A stretch of 64,000 bases of DNA from Halichoerus grypus. Its lineage: Eukaryota > Chordata > Mammalia > Carnivora > Phocidae. This document shows, piece by piece, positions 22,489 through 34,800 of this stretch; positions within the stretch are counted from its first letter, which is position 1; every line of letters starts with the position of its first letter. Below the pieces are notes generated by a model that was not told the origin of the DNA, did not search any database, and worked only from the letters and a program-made list of their open reading frames with translations. The stretch spans positions 10,507,033-10,571,032 of the forward strand of contig NC_135717.1 in NCBI RefSeq assembly GCF_964656455.1, read 5' to 3'. The position numbers and the translations under genes are program-made.

Positions 22489-22809
22489 ATGGCGCTGGCG
22501 GCGCTGGCGGCCGGGGCTCGGCTGGGGCGGCAGCTGAGCGGGCCGGGCCCAGGGCTGAGGCCGGGGCGAGGGCACCGGACGGCGGCCGGGCGCTCGCGGG
22601 GCTTGCGCGAGGCGGACGCACCCGTGTTCCAGTACGTGGGCGAGCGGGCTGCCCGTGCCGACCGCATCTTCGTGTGGGGCTTCAGCTTCTCCGGGGCGCT
22701 GGGCGTGCCCACCTTCGTGCTGCCCAGCGCTGGGCCCAAGCACCGCGCCGGCTCGCGCCCGCCCCGCAGGATCCAGCCCGTGCCCTACCGCCTGGAGCTG
22801 GACCAGAAG
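22489..22809 (+). CDS. RCC1L: RCC1L exon 1 (coding part)
   Basis: 107 codons, from MALAALAAGARLGRQLSG to YRLELDQK, holding the mitochondrial presequence and the first propeller strand (ADRIFVWGFSFSGALG). Donor AAG|GTGCGG, phase 0. It lies entirely within the CpG island. Confidence 0.97.
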
Positions 22810-25800
22810 GTGCGGGCCGGGGCTCTGTCCCTCCGTCGCACCCTCCGGCCTCCGCCACTGCTCCCCGAGGCCCTCTGCGAGAAGTTGGGAGGCTGGGTGG
22901 TCCAATGCCGGGGAGGAGGACCCTCGAGCGGGCTGCAGGCCCGGGAGGGGAGGGCGTTAGGGCGCTGCTCACATTTAACGAGTGGCCGAAACGTGCCCCT
23001 GTCGGCCCAGACAGGCGTCATTCGCACGTCACCCCCGGAGTCGGGGTTGTCACCACAGTCACACTTTAATTTCGTTGTGGTTACAGAATATACTTTCTTT
23101 AATTTCAGCCCTTTTAAATGTATTGAGACTTTGTTTTATAGGCCAGCATATGGTCTTCTCTGGACAGTGTTCCATGTGTGCTTGAAAGGGATGTGTATTC
23201 TGCTGGGCGGAGTTGATGTCAGGTCAAGTTAGTAACTTCTTGGTGGACCTATTATTTGCTCCAACTGCTGTCCACCACCTCAGGCAGCTGCAGTGTTCAT
23301 CGTTAGCTGCTGATTGTTTTCAACAAATATCCCTGGGGAAAAAGGCTGTTTGCCCTGCGTGGTATCTGGGTCAGGTCAAATAAATAGAGCCTTGTGCATG
23401 GGGTCTTCCCGGGAACCACCAGACAGATCAGATGAGAATGCTCTGGGAATGGAGCTTTGAAGTTCCTCCACACCCTTTCTGCCTCTTCCAGTGGCTGCTA
23501 GACTGCCGGTTTCGCTGTGGTTGTGAGCTGTTGCCTTTCAGAGCTGCTGCAGAGCTGAGCAGAGGTGGATGGGAACAGGTCAAGTTGAAATGCTGCAAAG
23601 CTTGCTGTTCTTACTGAGACTCAGCTGCTTTTCTCGAGTAAACATTCCCTAGATTGTTTTAAGTCTTTGGTTGATTTCCGGAGTTCTGAAAAAAATGATT
23701 CTGACGTTGGCCAGTGTTCTCTTTGCTCCACCATTTTCACTGATATCACTCAATCCATGTCCTTTTAATGTAATTACTGATATGGTTGGATCACATCTGC
23801 CATCTTGCTATTTATTTATTTAGGTCTTTGGTTTTTCTGTTCATCCTTTGCTGCCTTCTTTTGTGTTAAATAGGTATTTTGGGGTACCTTTTAAATTCCT
23901 TTGTTGGGTGTTTTGCTCTATATTTGAGGTTTTTCTTGGGATTACAATATGTATCTTAATTTAGCACAGTCTATGTTAGGTTATTAGTGACCTAATTCTG
24001 GAAACAAAAACAAAAACAAACTATAGCAACTTTGTTCCAACAAAGCTCCAGTTCCTCCTCTCTCCCTTGTGGGGTTATTGTGATATATATTTACATTTTA
24101 AGCCCAGTAATACAACTTTATAGTTATTATTTTATGCAGTTGTCTTTTGAATCATTTAAGAGACAAAAAGACAAAAGATATTCATGCAGTGTTTTCTAGT
24201 TACCTTTATAATTACTTTAGCTGGTGCTCTTCATTTCTTCTGATTTTTTTTTTTTTTTTTTGTTACCATTTCCTGTCATTTCCTTTCAGCCTGAAGGACT
24301 TCTTCAGTACTTGTCAAGGCAGGTTTGCTGAATTCTCTCTTTGTTTGGGAAGGTCTTTCTTTCTTTCTTTTTTTTTTTTTTTTAAAGATTTTATTTATTT
24401 ATTTGACAGAGAGAGAGAATGAGCACAAGCGGGGGGAGTGGCAGGCAGAGGCAGAGGGAGAAGCAGGCTCCCCACAGAGAAGGGGGAGCCCGATGTGGGA
24501 CTCGATCCCAGGACCCTGGGATCATGACCTGAGCCGAAGGCAGTCGCTTAACCAACTGAGCCACCCAGGCGCCCGGGAAGGTCTTTATTTAAGGATAGCT
24601 TTGCTGCTTACAGAATTATAAATTTTTTCTCTTTTTTAAGATTTTATTTATTTTGACAGAGAGACAGACACAGCGAGAGAAGGAACACAAGCAGGGGGAG
24701 TGGGAGAGGGAGAAGCAGGCACCTGGCTGAGCAGGGAGCCTGACGCGGGGCTCGATGCCAGGACCCTGGGATCATGACCTGAGCCGAAGGCAGACGCTTA
24801 ACGATGGAGCCACCCAGGCGCCCCGCTGCTTACAGAATTAATTCTTGGTGGACAGTTTTTATCTTTTCAGCACTTTGAATATGTCATTCTGGTTTCTGGT
24901 CTCCCTTGTTTCTGATAAGAACTTAGCTATTAATCTTATTGTTGTTCTCTTGTCCTTGATGAGTCCATTTTCTTTTGATACTTTCAAGATTTTTCTCCCT
25001 CCGAGATAGACAAGATCTGGCGCCTTCAGGCTGGTATGGCGATAGACTTGTTAACAGTTTAACTGTGACTTGCTGAGTAACTTTGATCTGTAGATTTATG
25101 TTTTTCATAAAATTTGGTAAGTTTCCTGTCATTATTTTAAGCATTTTTTTCTGTCCTTTCTCTCTTGCCCTCCTGGGGTTCTCATTACATAGATGTTGAT
25201 ACACTTGATATTGTCTCATAGGTCATAGGTCTCTGAGTCACTGTTCTTTTTTTTTTTTATCCTGATCTTCAGAATGAATAATCTCAGTTGATATTTCTTC
25301 AGGTTAACTGCTTCTTTCTTCTGTCATCTCAAATTTGCTTCTGAGCCTGTTAGTGAATTCTTTATTTTGGTTACTGTATTTTACAACTCTAGAAATTCCA
25401 TTTAGCTTTTTAATGTTTTTATTTCTGTATTCAAATTCCATAGTTGTGAAGACATTGTCATCATATTTTCCTTTAGGTCTCTATAAATTTTATATTTTAA
25501 AGATTTTATTAATTATTTATTTTGAGTAATCTCTACCCCCAACGTGGGGCTCGAACTCACAACCCTGAGATCAAGAGTTGCATGCTCTACGGACTGAGCC
25601 AGCCAGGCATTCCTTCTTTGAGTTTTTTAAACATGGCTTTATTTTTTATTTATTTTATTTTATTTATTTATTTTTAAAGATTTTATTTATTTGTCAGAGA
25701 GAGAGCACAAGCAGGGGGAGTGGCAGGCAGAGGAGGAAGCAGGCAGAGGGAGGAGCAGGCTCCCAGCTGAGCAGGGAGCCCAACTCGGGACTCGATCCCC

Positions 25801-28800
25801 GGACCCTGCGATCATGACCTGAGCTGAAGGCAGACACCTAACCGACTGAGCCATCCAGGCGCCTCCTAAACATGGTTTTAAAAATATTCTTTGGGGGCTC
25901 CTGGGTGGCTCAGTCGTTAAGCATCTGCCCTCGGCTCAGGTCATGATCCCGGGGTCCTGGGATCAAGCCCTGCATTGGGCTCCCCGCTCTGCAGGAAGCC
26001 TGCTTCTCCCTCTCCCGCTCCCCCTGCTTGTGTTCCTGCTCTCACTGTGTATCTCTCTGTCAAATAAATAAATAAAATCTTTAAAAAAAATATTCTTTGA
26101 ACAATAGTTTATTGAAGTCTTTGATAAATCCAACATCTGGGTCCACTTAATGTCAGTTTCTGTTGGCTGCTTTTGTCCCTTCAGTGTAGGTCACACTTTC
26201 TTGTTTCTTTGCATGTCTTGTACTTTTTGGTTGAAAACTGGACTTTTTGGGGCGCCTGGGTGGCTCAGTCGTTAAGCGTCTGCCTCCGGCTCAGGTCATG
26301 ATCCCAGGGTCCTGGGATCGAGCCCCGCATCGGGCTCCCTGCTCAGCGGGAAGCCTGCTTCTCCCTCTCCCACTCCCTCTGCTTGTGTTCCCTCTCTCAC
26401 TGTGTCTCTGTCAAAATAAATAAATAAAATTAAAAAAAAAAAAAGTTATGAAAACTGAACTTTTTGGTGATATTTTATAGTTTTGGAATCATATTTTTCC
26501 CTTGAGGTTTTTTTGTTGGTTTTTTTCTTTTTTTTTTTTTTTTTTAGTAACTTTTGTGGACTTCACGTATAGAATCAGACTTCCATGCTGTGCATGGCCA
26601 CTGATATCTTTGTTCAAGTTACTGATTTGTGTTGTTCCCCCCCCCCACCCCCTTTCCTTAGCTTGGCTTCTTGAGTGTTGCCCTCTGTCTGCATACCTTT
26701 ATGGTCAGCCAATGATTTGGGTTTAAGCTTATAAGGTTTCTGCTTTCTGCCTTTGATTCTGCGTAAAGGTTGGGGACCACATTCAAAGATCACGCTGTTC
26801 TCAAGTCTCCTTCAGCTTTACTTGGTGCTGGGTCCTCAGGTCTCCCGTGTTCACTCACCCAGTTCCCCAATCAGCCGTGGATGTGTGCAGAGCCTTCTGT
26901 GGCAATTTTACTTCTAGGAGCTTTCCGTTACACTGCTGCCTGGTCTGCCTCTCCTCTTGCCCTGGTCAGGATTATAACCTCAGAATGGCCAAGTTGTGGA
27001 TTTTCCTTGTTTGTTTCCTACTGAGTTCACTATGGGCATGAGTTTTCACCTTCTACCCCAAAGTAAGTGGCAACAAAGTTGATGGTTTTCATGGTCAACC
27101 CTGCCTTTTAAAACATATGTGCTTGGGACGCTTGGGTGGCCCAGTTGTTTAAGCGTCTGCCTTCGGCTCAGGTCATGATCTCAGAGTCCTGGGATCGAGT
27201 TCCGCACCGGGCTCCCTGCTCCTCGGGAAGCCTGTTTCTCCCTCTGTCTGCTGCTTCCCCTGCTTGTGCTCTCTCTCTCTCTGACAAATAAATAAACAAA
27301 ATCTTAAAAAAAAAAAACCAAACAAACTCCAAAACCCCACAAAAAACATATGTGCTGACTGAGTTGGAGTTGATGGAGCACCCCAGACGGGAAGTCTGCA
27401 GATTCCTGCTGTTGTTGCCTGAAGTTCTTGTTTCTTCTTCTTCTTCCCTCTTTTTTTTTTTTAAGTTTCATTTATTTAAATAGTCTCTACACACAACGTG
27501 GGGCTCGAACTCACAACCCCGAGATTAAGAGTTGCAAGCTCTTCCGACTGAGCCAGCCAGGCGCCCCTCCCTGTTACCTGAAGTTCTAGCAGTCTTTTAC
27601 AAATAAACTTTTCTCGGTTTATTTGCCTTTGATTTCTCCATCCCTGAAATGTTTTTTTTTTTTTTTTTTAGGTTTGTCCAGTTTTTTTTTTTTTTTAAGA
27701 TTTTATTTATTTGAGGGGGAGAGAGAGAGAGAGACAGTGTGCGCGTGCACACACACAAGTGGGGAGAGGGGAAGAGAGAGAGAGGGAGAAGCAGACTCCC
27801 TGCTGAGCAGGGAGCCTGACGCAGGGCTCGATCCCAGGATCCTGGGATCATGACCTGAGCCAAAAGCAGATGCTTAACTGACTGAGCCACCCGGGTGCCC
27901 CAATCCTATGTGTTCTTTGGGCAAACAGCCTGTCATTTATTGCGGAGAAAACTGGATATCACAAATCAATTCATGCTTTATGGGAACTCTTTTTCAGATT
28001 TCATCTGTTGCCTGTGGCTATGGATTCACACTGCTATCCTCTCAAACTAAGGATGTGACGAAAGTTTGGGGTATGGGGCTCAACAAAGATTCCCAGCTTG
28101 GATTTCAGAGGAGCCGCAAAGATAAAAGTGAGTGTGCTGCGGCTGGCTTCTCTGTGCTGTGGTTGGTAGGAAGGAGTTCCCTTTTGTTTTCAAGAATATG
28201 GTGACATAAACCAGACTAGCAGAACAGAAGAGATGGGAGTCTTACACGGATGTTATTTGGGACCATCTGGAATAGATTGTTTGTCAGCCTCTTTGGTAAT
28301 AACACTAAACCTTTAGGCAAAAGAGCCTTTGCTGATAAGTAAAAATGTTGCTCTTATTGTGCCTGACTTAAAAACTTTTTTTAAAGATGTTATTTATTTA
28401 TTTGTTTGAGAGAGAGGGAGAGTGTGTGTGTGTGTGTGTGCGCAGAGGGACAGGGAGAGAGAAAACCCCAAAGCAGACTCCGCACTGAGCATGGAGCTTG
28501 ATGTGGGGCACGATCCCAGGACTCTGAGATCATGACCCAAACTGAAATCGAGAGTTGGATGCTTAACTGTCCAAGCCACCCAGGCACCTCGCCTGATTTA
28601 TAAATTAAACTTTATCATAGATAGATGCGCAAAAGAAAAAATGTAGTGTATATGGGGTTTGGTACTATCTGTAGTTTCAGGCGTCCATTGGGGATCTTGG
28701 AATGTATCCCACATGGATCGGGGGGATGGCTGTACTGGACATACCTTTACTGTCTGGATAAACCTTTTCATTTTTTTCTTGTTTCCTTATTCATATGCAA

Positions 28801-31800
28801 GTACATTTTTGCACAGTTTTGATCAGTGTGTATTTTCTGCCGACCTCGCCCTATAGAGGAGGACCGTTCTTTGGTCAAGGGTATACGAGTAGCTGTGCTC
28901 CCCGGCGAGAACCTCCAAACAAGCTCTCAAAATTCTTTTATAAGTCAGTACTGAAGTCTCTTTTAGCTGTAAGATGCCACATTGCATTTGTTATCCCTTT
29001 CATTGGGAGGACGTTTAGGCATACACAGAAATGGACAGAGTCGTGTAAGGCATGCCAGGGTCAGTTACCAACTCAGCCAGTTTGGTTTTGTTCATTTCCT
29101 GTACCTTCCCCTCCATAATTTTAAGCAACTCCCAGCATTATTAATTTCATTAGTAAATATTTCAGTACGTATCTAAAAAAAAAAAATAAGGACCTTGGGG
29201 CGCCTGGGTGGCTCAGTTGGTTAAGCGTCTGCCTTTGGCTCAGGTCATGGCCCCAGGGTCCTGGGATCGAGTCTGCATCAGGCTCTCTGCTCCGCGGGGA
29301 GCCTGCTTCTCCCTCTCCCTCTGCCTGCCGCTCTGCCTACTTGTGCTCTTTCTCTCTCAAATAAATAAATAAAATTAAAAAAAAAAATAAGGACCTTAAA
29401 AAAAAAGTAAATGCAACATCATTTTCACACCTAAAAATAATGAACAATATAATCCCTTTATGTTACCCAATATCCAGTCAGTGGTCAAATTGTCAGTTAT
29501 CTCATAAATGTCATTAGATTTTTATTTTATTTTATTTTTATTTATTTTTTATTTTATTTTATTTAAGATTTTTTATTTTTTTGAGACAGAGAGAATGAGA
29601 GACAGAGAGCATGAGGGGGAGGAGGGTCAGAGGGAAAAGCAGACTCCCTGCCGAGCAGGGAGCCCGACGCGGGACTCGATCCCAGTATCCTGGGATCATG
29701 ACCTGAGCCGAAGGCAGTTGCATAACCAACTGAGCCACCCAGGTGCCCTAGATTTTTATTTTATTTTTTAAAAATTCGTTTGAATCAGTATCCAGATAAG
29801 GTCCAGACGTTGCAATCAGTTGATAAAATTTTTATTTTTATTTTACTTATTTATTATTATTTTTTAAGATTTTATTTGACAGAGAGAGACACAGTGAGAG
29901 AGGGAACACAAGCAGGGGGAATGGGAAAGGGAGAAGCAGGCCTCCTGCGGAGCAGGGAGCCCGATGCGGGGCTCGATCCCAGGACCCCGGGATCGTGACC
30001 TGAGCCAAAGGCAGACGCCCAGTGACTGAGCCACCCAGGCACCCCTTTATTTTTTATTTTTTTTAAAGTAGGTTCCTCACCCAACGTGGGGCTTGAACTC
30101 AGGACCCTGAGATCAGGAGTCCCATGCTCTACCGACTGGGCCAGCCAGGCACCCCAGTTGCTAAGACTTTTAAAAGTCTTTTAAGTCTATTTAATCTTTT
30201 TTTTCTTGAAGCTTATTTACTGAAAAAATTATATTGGCAACCAACTCAGCCAACTGTATTTGTGAAACAAAGAAATAAAGGCTTACTTTTTTTTTTTTTT
30301 TAAAAAGGAAAAAAAAGACGAGGGACGCCTGACTGGTTCAGTTGGTGAAGTGTGCAACTCTTGATTTCGGGGTTGTGGGTTCGAGCCCTACAGTGGGTGT
30401 AGAGATTACTTAAAGATAAAATCTTTAAAAAACTAAAAAAAAAAAAAATCACACTGTTTATCCTATAGAATTCTCCAGTCTGGAGTTTGCTGTGGTTCTG
30501 TTTAAACTCCTGATAGCTGTATTTACAGCCAGGTTCCCCTTAAATGATACATATTTACTGCTTCCCAGGCCCTTAGGGGTCTATGCAGATAGTAATAGGA
30601 GATGTGTACGCTAACAACATTGTCTGTAGAGTGACTTCTAAGAAACTTTCCCCTTATTTAAAAATGAAAATTTTCAGGGGCGCTTGGGTGCCTCAGTTGG
30701 TAGAGTGTGCAACTCTAGGATCTCAGGGTCATGAGTTTGAGCCCCACGTTGGGTGTAGAGCTTACTGTAATTAACTAACAAATTAATTAAGAAAAGTTTA
30801 ATTTTAGAGATTTTATTTTATTTTCAAAGTAATCTCTATATTCAACATGGGGCTCGAGCTCACGAGCCTGAGATCAAGAGTCTCATGCTCTACCGACCGA
30901 GCCAGCCAGGCGCCCCTAAAATTTTCTTTTTTGACTAGAGAGCTTATTTGCGTACTTCAGAATCCTACAGGTACAGTAGAGTATATGGTGAAAAGGCTGC
31001 TTTCTGCCTCTGTCCTCCCAGCCGCACAGTTTTTCTCCCTGAAGACAACCTGTGTTAACAGTTTCCAGTTTCTCCTTCTGGAGAGATGTAATACATATGC
31101 AAGCAGATGCTTCTACATATTCTTTTCCCCACTTTTTAATACAAGCGGTATCGTTACCGGTTAGTGGGTCTTACAGGAGGAAAATGCCTTCATTCTCCTT
31201 AGATGCAAATAGTGTTAACTGACATGGGAAGGCTCATTGGAGCCAGTGGGGTGCAGCGGGTCCGGACCTGGGGCCTGGGGCTCTCGTCTTAGCTCTGCCA
31301 CTAGCTTATGTGCCTTGATGAGTCACTCTGATCTGTGACTGTGGGGCGGTGTGGGGGTCAGACAGCATGATGCTGTGACTCTCCGTCCGTGTGACACGCC
31401 GTGAACCTGCGCGTTCTTTCAGCCAGGGGATACGAGTATGTTCTGGAGCCCTCGCCCGTCCCACTGCCTCTGGACAGACCTCAGGAGACCCAGGTGCTGC
31501 AGGTCTCCTGCGGCAGAGCCCACTCTCTCATCCTGACAGACCGTGAAGGAGGTGAGTTGGCCTGTTCCAGGTTCATGGAGGGTGGGGGGGACCCCTTGGC
31601 CTTGGCTTGAAACTGGCTCGTTTGGTGGAACCACATGTAGTTAGTGAGGCTCCTGGCATTTCCCGAGCAAATCGGGAGGATGGCTCAAGATCACCACATT
31701 GGGCAGATCCTGCCAGCTCTTTTATGTTCTCTGCTCTCTGCGATTCTTCGAAAACCTCAGGTATTTATAAATGTGACAGTGCGCACCAGGTCGCCTTAGC

Positions 31801-34800
31801 AAGGCCTCCCACCTGCTTGCTTTGCCGTGAAGTCACAGCCGGGCTGAGCGTGTAGACGGTGTTTTGTGTTGTACCGAAAGGAGCCTGTTTGCTAGCACTT
31901 TTTCAGCTGTTGGGCTTTCAGAGTCCACATAACACGGACTCTCCCGAAGAGTGATTGTTTCCAGGGAAAGGCCCTCTTGACTAAATGTTTCCAATTTCAT
32001 TTTCTGGCTAAGTGTGCTTTGTGGGAAAAGGCAAAGGTGGTGTTCAGGAACTCTTTCAAGAGCAGCTTTGGCAGGGCGCCTGGGTGGCTCAGTCGGTTAA
32101 ACTTCTGCCTTCGGCTCAGGTCATGATCCCAGGGTCCTGGGATTGAGCCCCACATCGGGCTCCCTGCTCGGCGGGAAGCTGCTTCTCCCTCTCCCTCTGC
32201 CCCTGCTTGTGTTCCCTCTCTCGCTGTGTCTCTCTCTGTCAAATAAATAAATAAAATCTTTAAAAAAAAAAAAAAAGAGAGGCATGGAAGGCAACTTGCC
32301 CTCTGGTGACAGGTCCAGGGAGTGGGGGTGCTGGGGCCTTCCCCAGGGGGTGCTTGCCTCGGAACGTGGCATTTGTGAGAGGTGGAACGAGGACCTGCAG
32401 GGGAAGGCAGAGGGGACCGTCAAGGTGGCCCAGGCTGTTGCTGCAGGGCCAGGCCCCAGCACGCCTGTGGGCATGTCTGCAAAGGCTGGGGGTGTCAGGG
32501 AAACCGGGTGCTTAGGGTGAGTGGTTGGACTAAGACCACTTCTGAGACCCCCTTGCAAGGCCTCACATTCTGGGATCCCATGAACCTGCAGAGCTGATTT
32601 CACTGGTGGTGTTACTCTTCAGTCTTCAGCATGGGAAACAATTCTTATGGGCAGTGCGGAAGAAACGTGGTCGAAAATGAAATTTACAGGTGAGTTCCCC
32701 AAAGGACTTCCCCAAATCGTGTTAAGCATTTAACATTTCTCGTGTGGTTACTAAGTGATAGACCCACAGAGCAGGAAATGGCACTCTTCCCCCTGCTTGA
32801 GAGGGGTGGTGAGAAGTCACTGGAAAGCTGTGGAGGGTATTGTTCCATTGCGGGTTGAGCTCCATATGGTAGCTTGGTGGAAGGGAGGGAGGTCGGGTGT
32901 TGATTGTGGTGCGTAGAACTTTTTTTGAATTAGTTTTTTATTTTTACCAATTTGATTAACTTTAAAAATTCTTCTCTGTTCCATTCTTATTTATTTCAGT
33001 CTTTTTTTTTCCCCAAGATTTTATTTTATTTTTATTTTTATTTATTTTTATTTTTTTTTAAAGATTTTATTTATTTATTTGACAGAGAGAGAGACAGCGA
33101 GAGCAGGAACACAAGCAGGGGGAGTGGGAGAGGGAGAAGCAGGCTGCCCGCTGAGCAGGGAGCCCGATGTGGGACTCGATCCCAGGACCCTGGGATCATG
33201 ACCTGAGCCGAAGGCAGACGCTTAACGACTGAGCCACCCAGGCGCCCCCCAAGATTTTATTTTTAAGTAATCTCTACACCCAACGTGGGGCTCAAACTCA
33301 CAGCCCCGAAATCAAGAGTCGCACGCTCTACCCATTGAGCCAGACCCTTATTTATTTTGGTCTTTAAAAAAATTCCCCTCTCCTTCCTCACATTATGCTG
33401 TTGGGTCTAAATACAAGTCTCACCTCTGACAGCATATTAAAATCACCAAAGGTGGGGGACACCTGGATGGCTCGGTCTGTTAAGCATCTGCCTTTGGCTC
33501 AGGTCATGATCCCAGGGTCCTGGGATCAAGCCCCATATCGGGCTCCCTGCTCAGTGGGAATCTGCTTCTCCCTCTGCCGCTCTCCCTGCTTGTGCACTCT
33601 CTCTCTCTCTGACAAATAAATAAATAAAATCTTAAAAAAAAAAATCACCCGAGGCGGTGGGGGGGCACCTGGTTGGCTCAGTCCGTAGAGCATGCGACTC
33701 TTGATCTTGGGGTTGTGAGTTTGAGTCCCACATTGGGCATGGAGCCTATTTAAAAAAAAAAAAAATCACCAAAGGGTTGTTGTTTTGTTTTGCTCTCATG
33801 CCTAGGCCTACCTCTGCCCTATATTTGACTTTGGGAGTTTCCCTAACAGTTACTGTGTGCATGTGGGGTCCGTCAGTTAGGGGTGATGGGCGGGGGCAGA
33901 ACCACACAGTGCTTTTACCTTGACCATATCTCTTGCTTCTCCCTAAATTGCTCCTGGCTTCAGCGAAAGTCACAAAGTCAACAGAATGCAGGACTTTGAT
34001 GGGCAGGTGGTCCAGGTAAGAGGCACATGCTGAGAGCCACTCATCTAGTCCTTGGGGGTGCCTTTGCAGGGGTGAAAGGTGGGGGGTGGGTGGGATGATG
34101 GCAAATTGGTTAGGGCAATTATCTCAATAAATTATTTTAGTAAAAATTTTTGCCTGCCTCCTGTAGGTCAGGAGGGTATTGGTTTCCACTAGGTTATGGG
34201 GGTACAGAGTTTAATAAGGTTTGGGGGGCTAACACTCTAAGGGGGGGCACAGGTTAAGCTAGCTGTGTGTGTCCCAGGCTGTCCATATCTTGCTCGGTGC
34301 AGAGCCTGGCACATGGTCAGTACTTACAATAAATACTTAAATACATAAGTGGATGCTTACAGGAAGGGCCCTGAGAGCACAGAAGGAAAATTGTTAAGTC
34401 TCCCAGGGGTGGAGTGGGAGGGGGAGAAGGCATCGTGGGAGATGGCAGAGGTGTGTATCAGATAGACCAGGGCTGGGTGGTAGGAAAGGTGTTATGGTAG
34501 AAGGAGGGGACAGCCTAAGGGCTTCGAAGGGAAGATGGGGAGCTAGTGACAAAGATCGGAGGCCAGTAGGGAGGCTGAGGAGGGGAACGGGGAGGAGTGA
34601 GGCTTATGGAGGAGGGGACTGAGCAAGAATAAGATGTGGAGGCTGTGCGGGGCAGCCTGTTGGGCCCAGCTGGCTCGCCGCTCGGGAGTGGTAGGGAATG
34701 TGGGGAGCTTTGGGTCCATCGATCGACCAGGACACTGGGCTTCCAAGGATTTCTCTTCAGCCTCACCGCTGTTTGTCTGACAGGTGGTTTGTGGCCAGGA

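Larger units (their letters stand above)
22140..22985. promoter_or_regulatory. RCC1L: RCC1L CpG island promoter
   Basis: A CpG-rich island covers the RCC1L start, exon 1 and the first part of intron 1. It holds GC boxes around 22325-22345 (repeated ccgccccgcc), an inverted CCAAT box (ATTGG, 22360-22364) and a YY1-type AAGATGGCGGC at 22447-22457, 32 nt before the ATG. YY1 sites of this form usually sit at or just after the start of transcription, so the TSS is probably near 22430-22445, giving a 5'UTR of only about 50 nt. No TATA box is seen. Confidence 0.85.
23690..27400. mobile_element. Old L1 5'-region relic, broken by SINEs, in RCC1L intron 1
   Basis: Long series of T-rich blocks that look like one LINE: aaggatagctttgctgctta, cagtttttatcttttcagca, ctagaaattccatttagctt, ggttgaaaactggacttttt, tgctgtgcatggccactg. 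Seven SINEs cut it. Family and orientation were not settled by eye. Confidence 0.6.

Noticed and set aside
22371..23069. 232-codon frame overlapping RCC1L exon 1
   Set aside because: Shadow frame of the CpG island. The RCC1L frame starting at 22489 is the one that matches the family and splices onwards.
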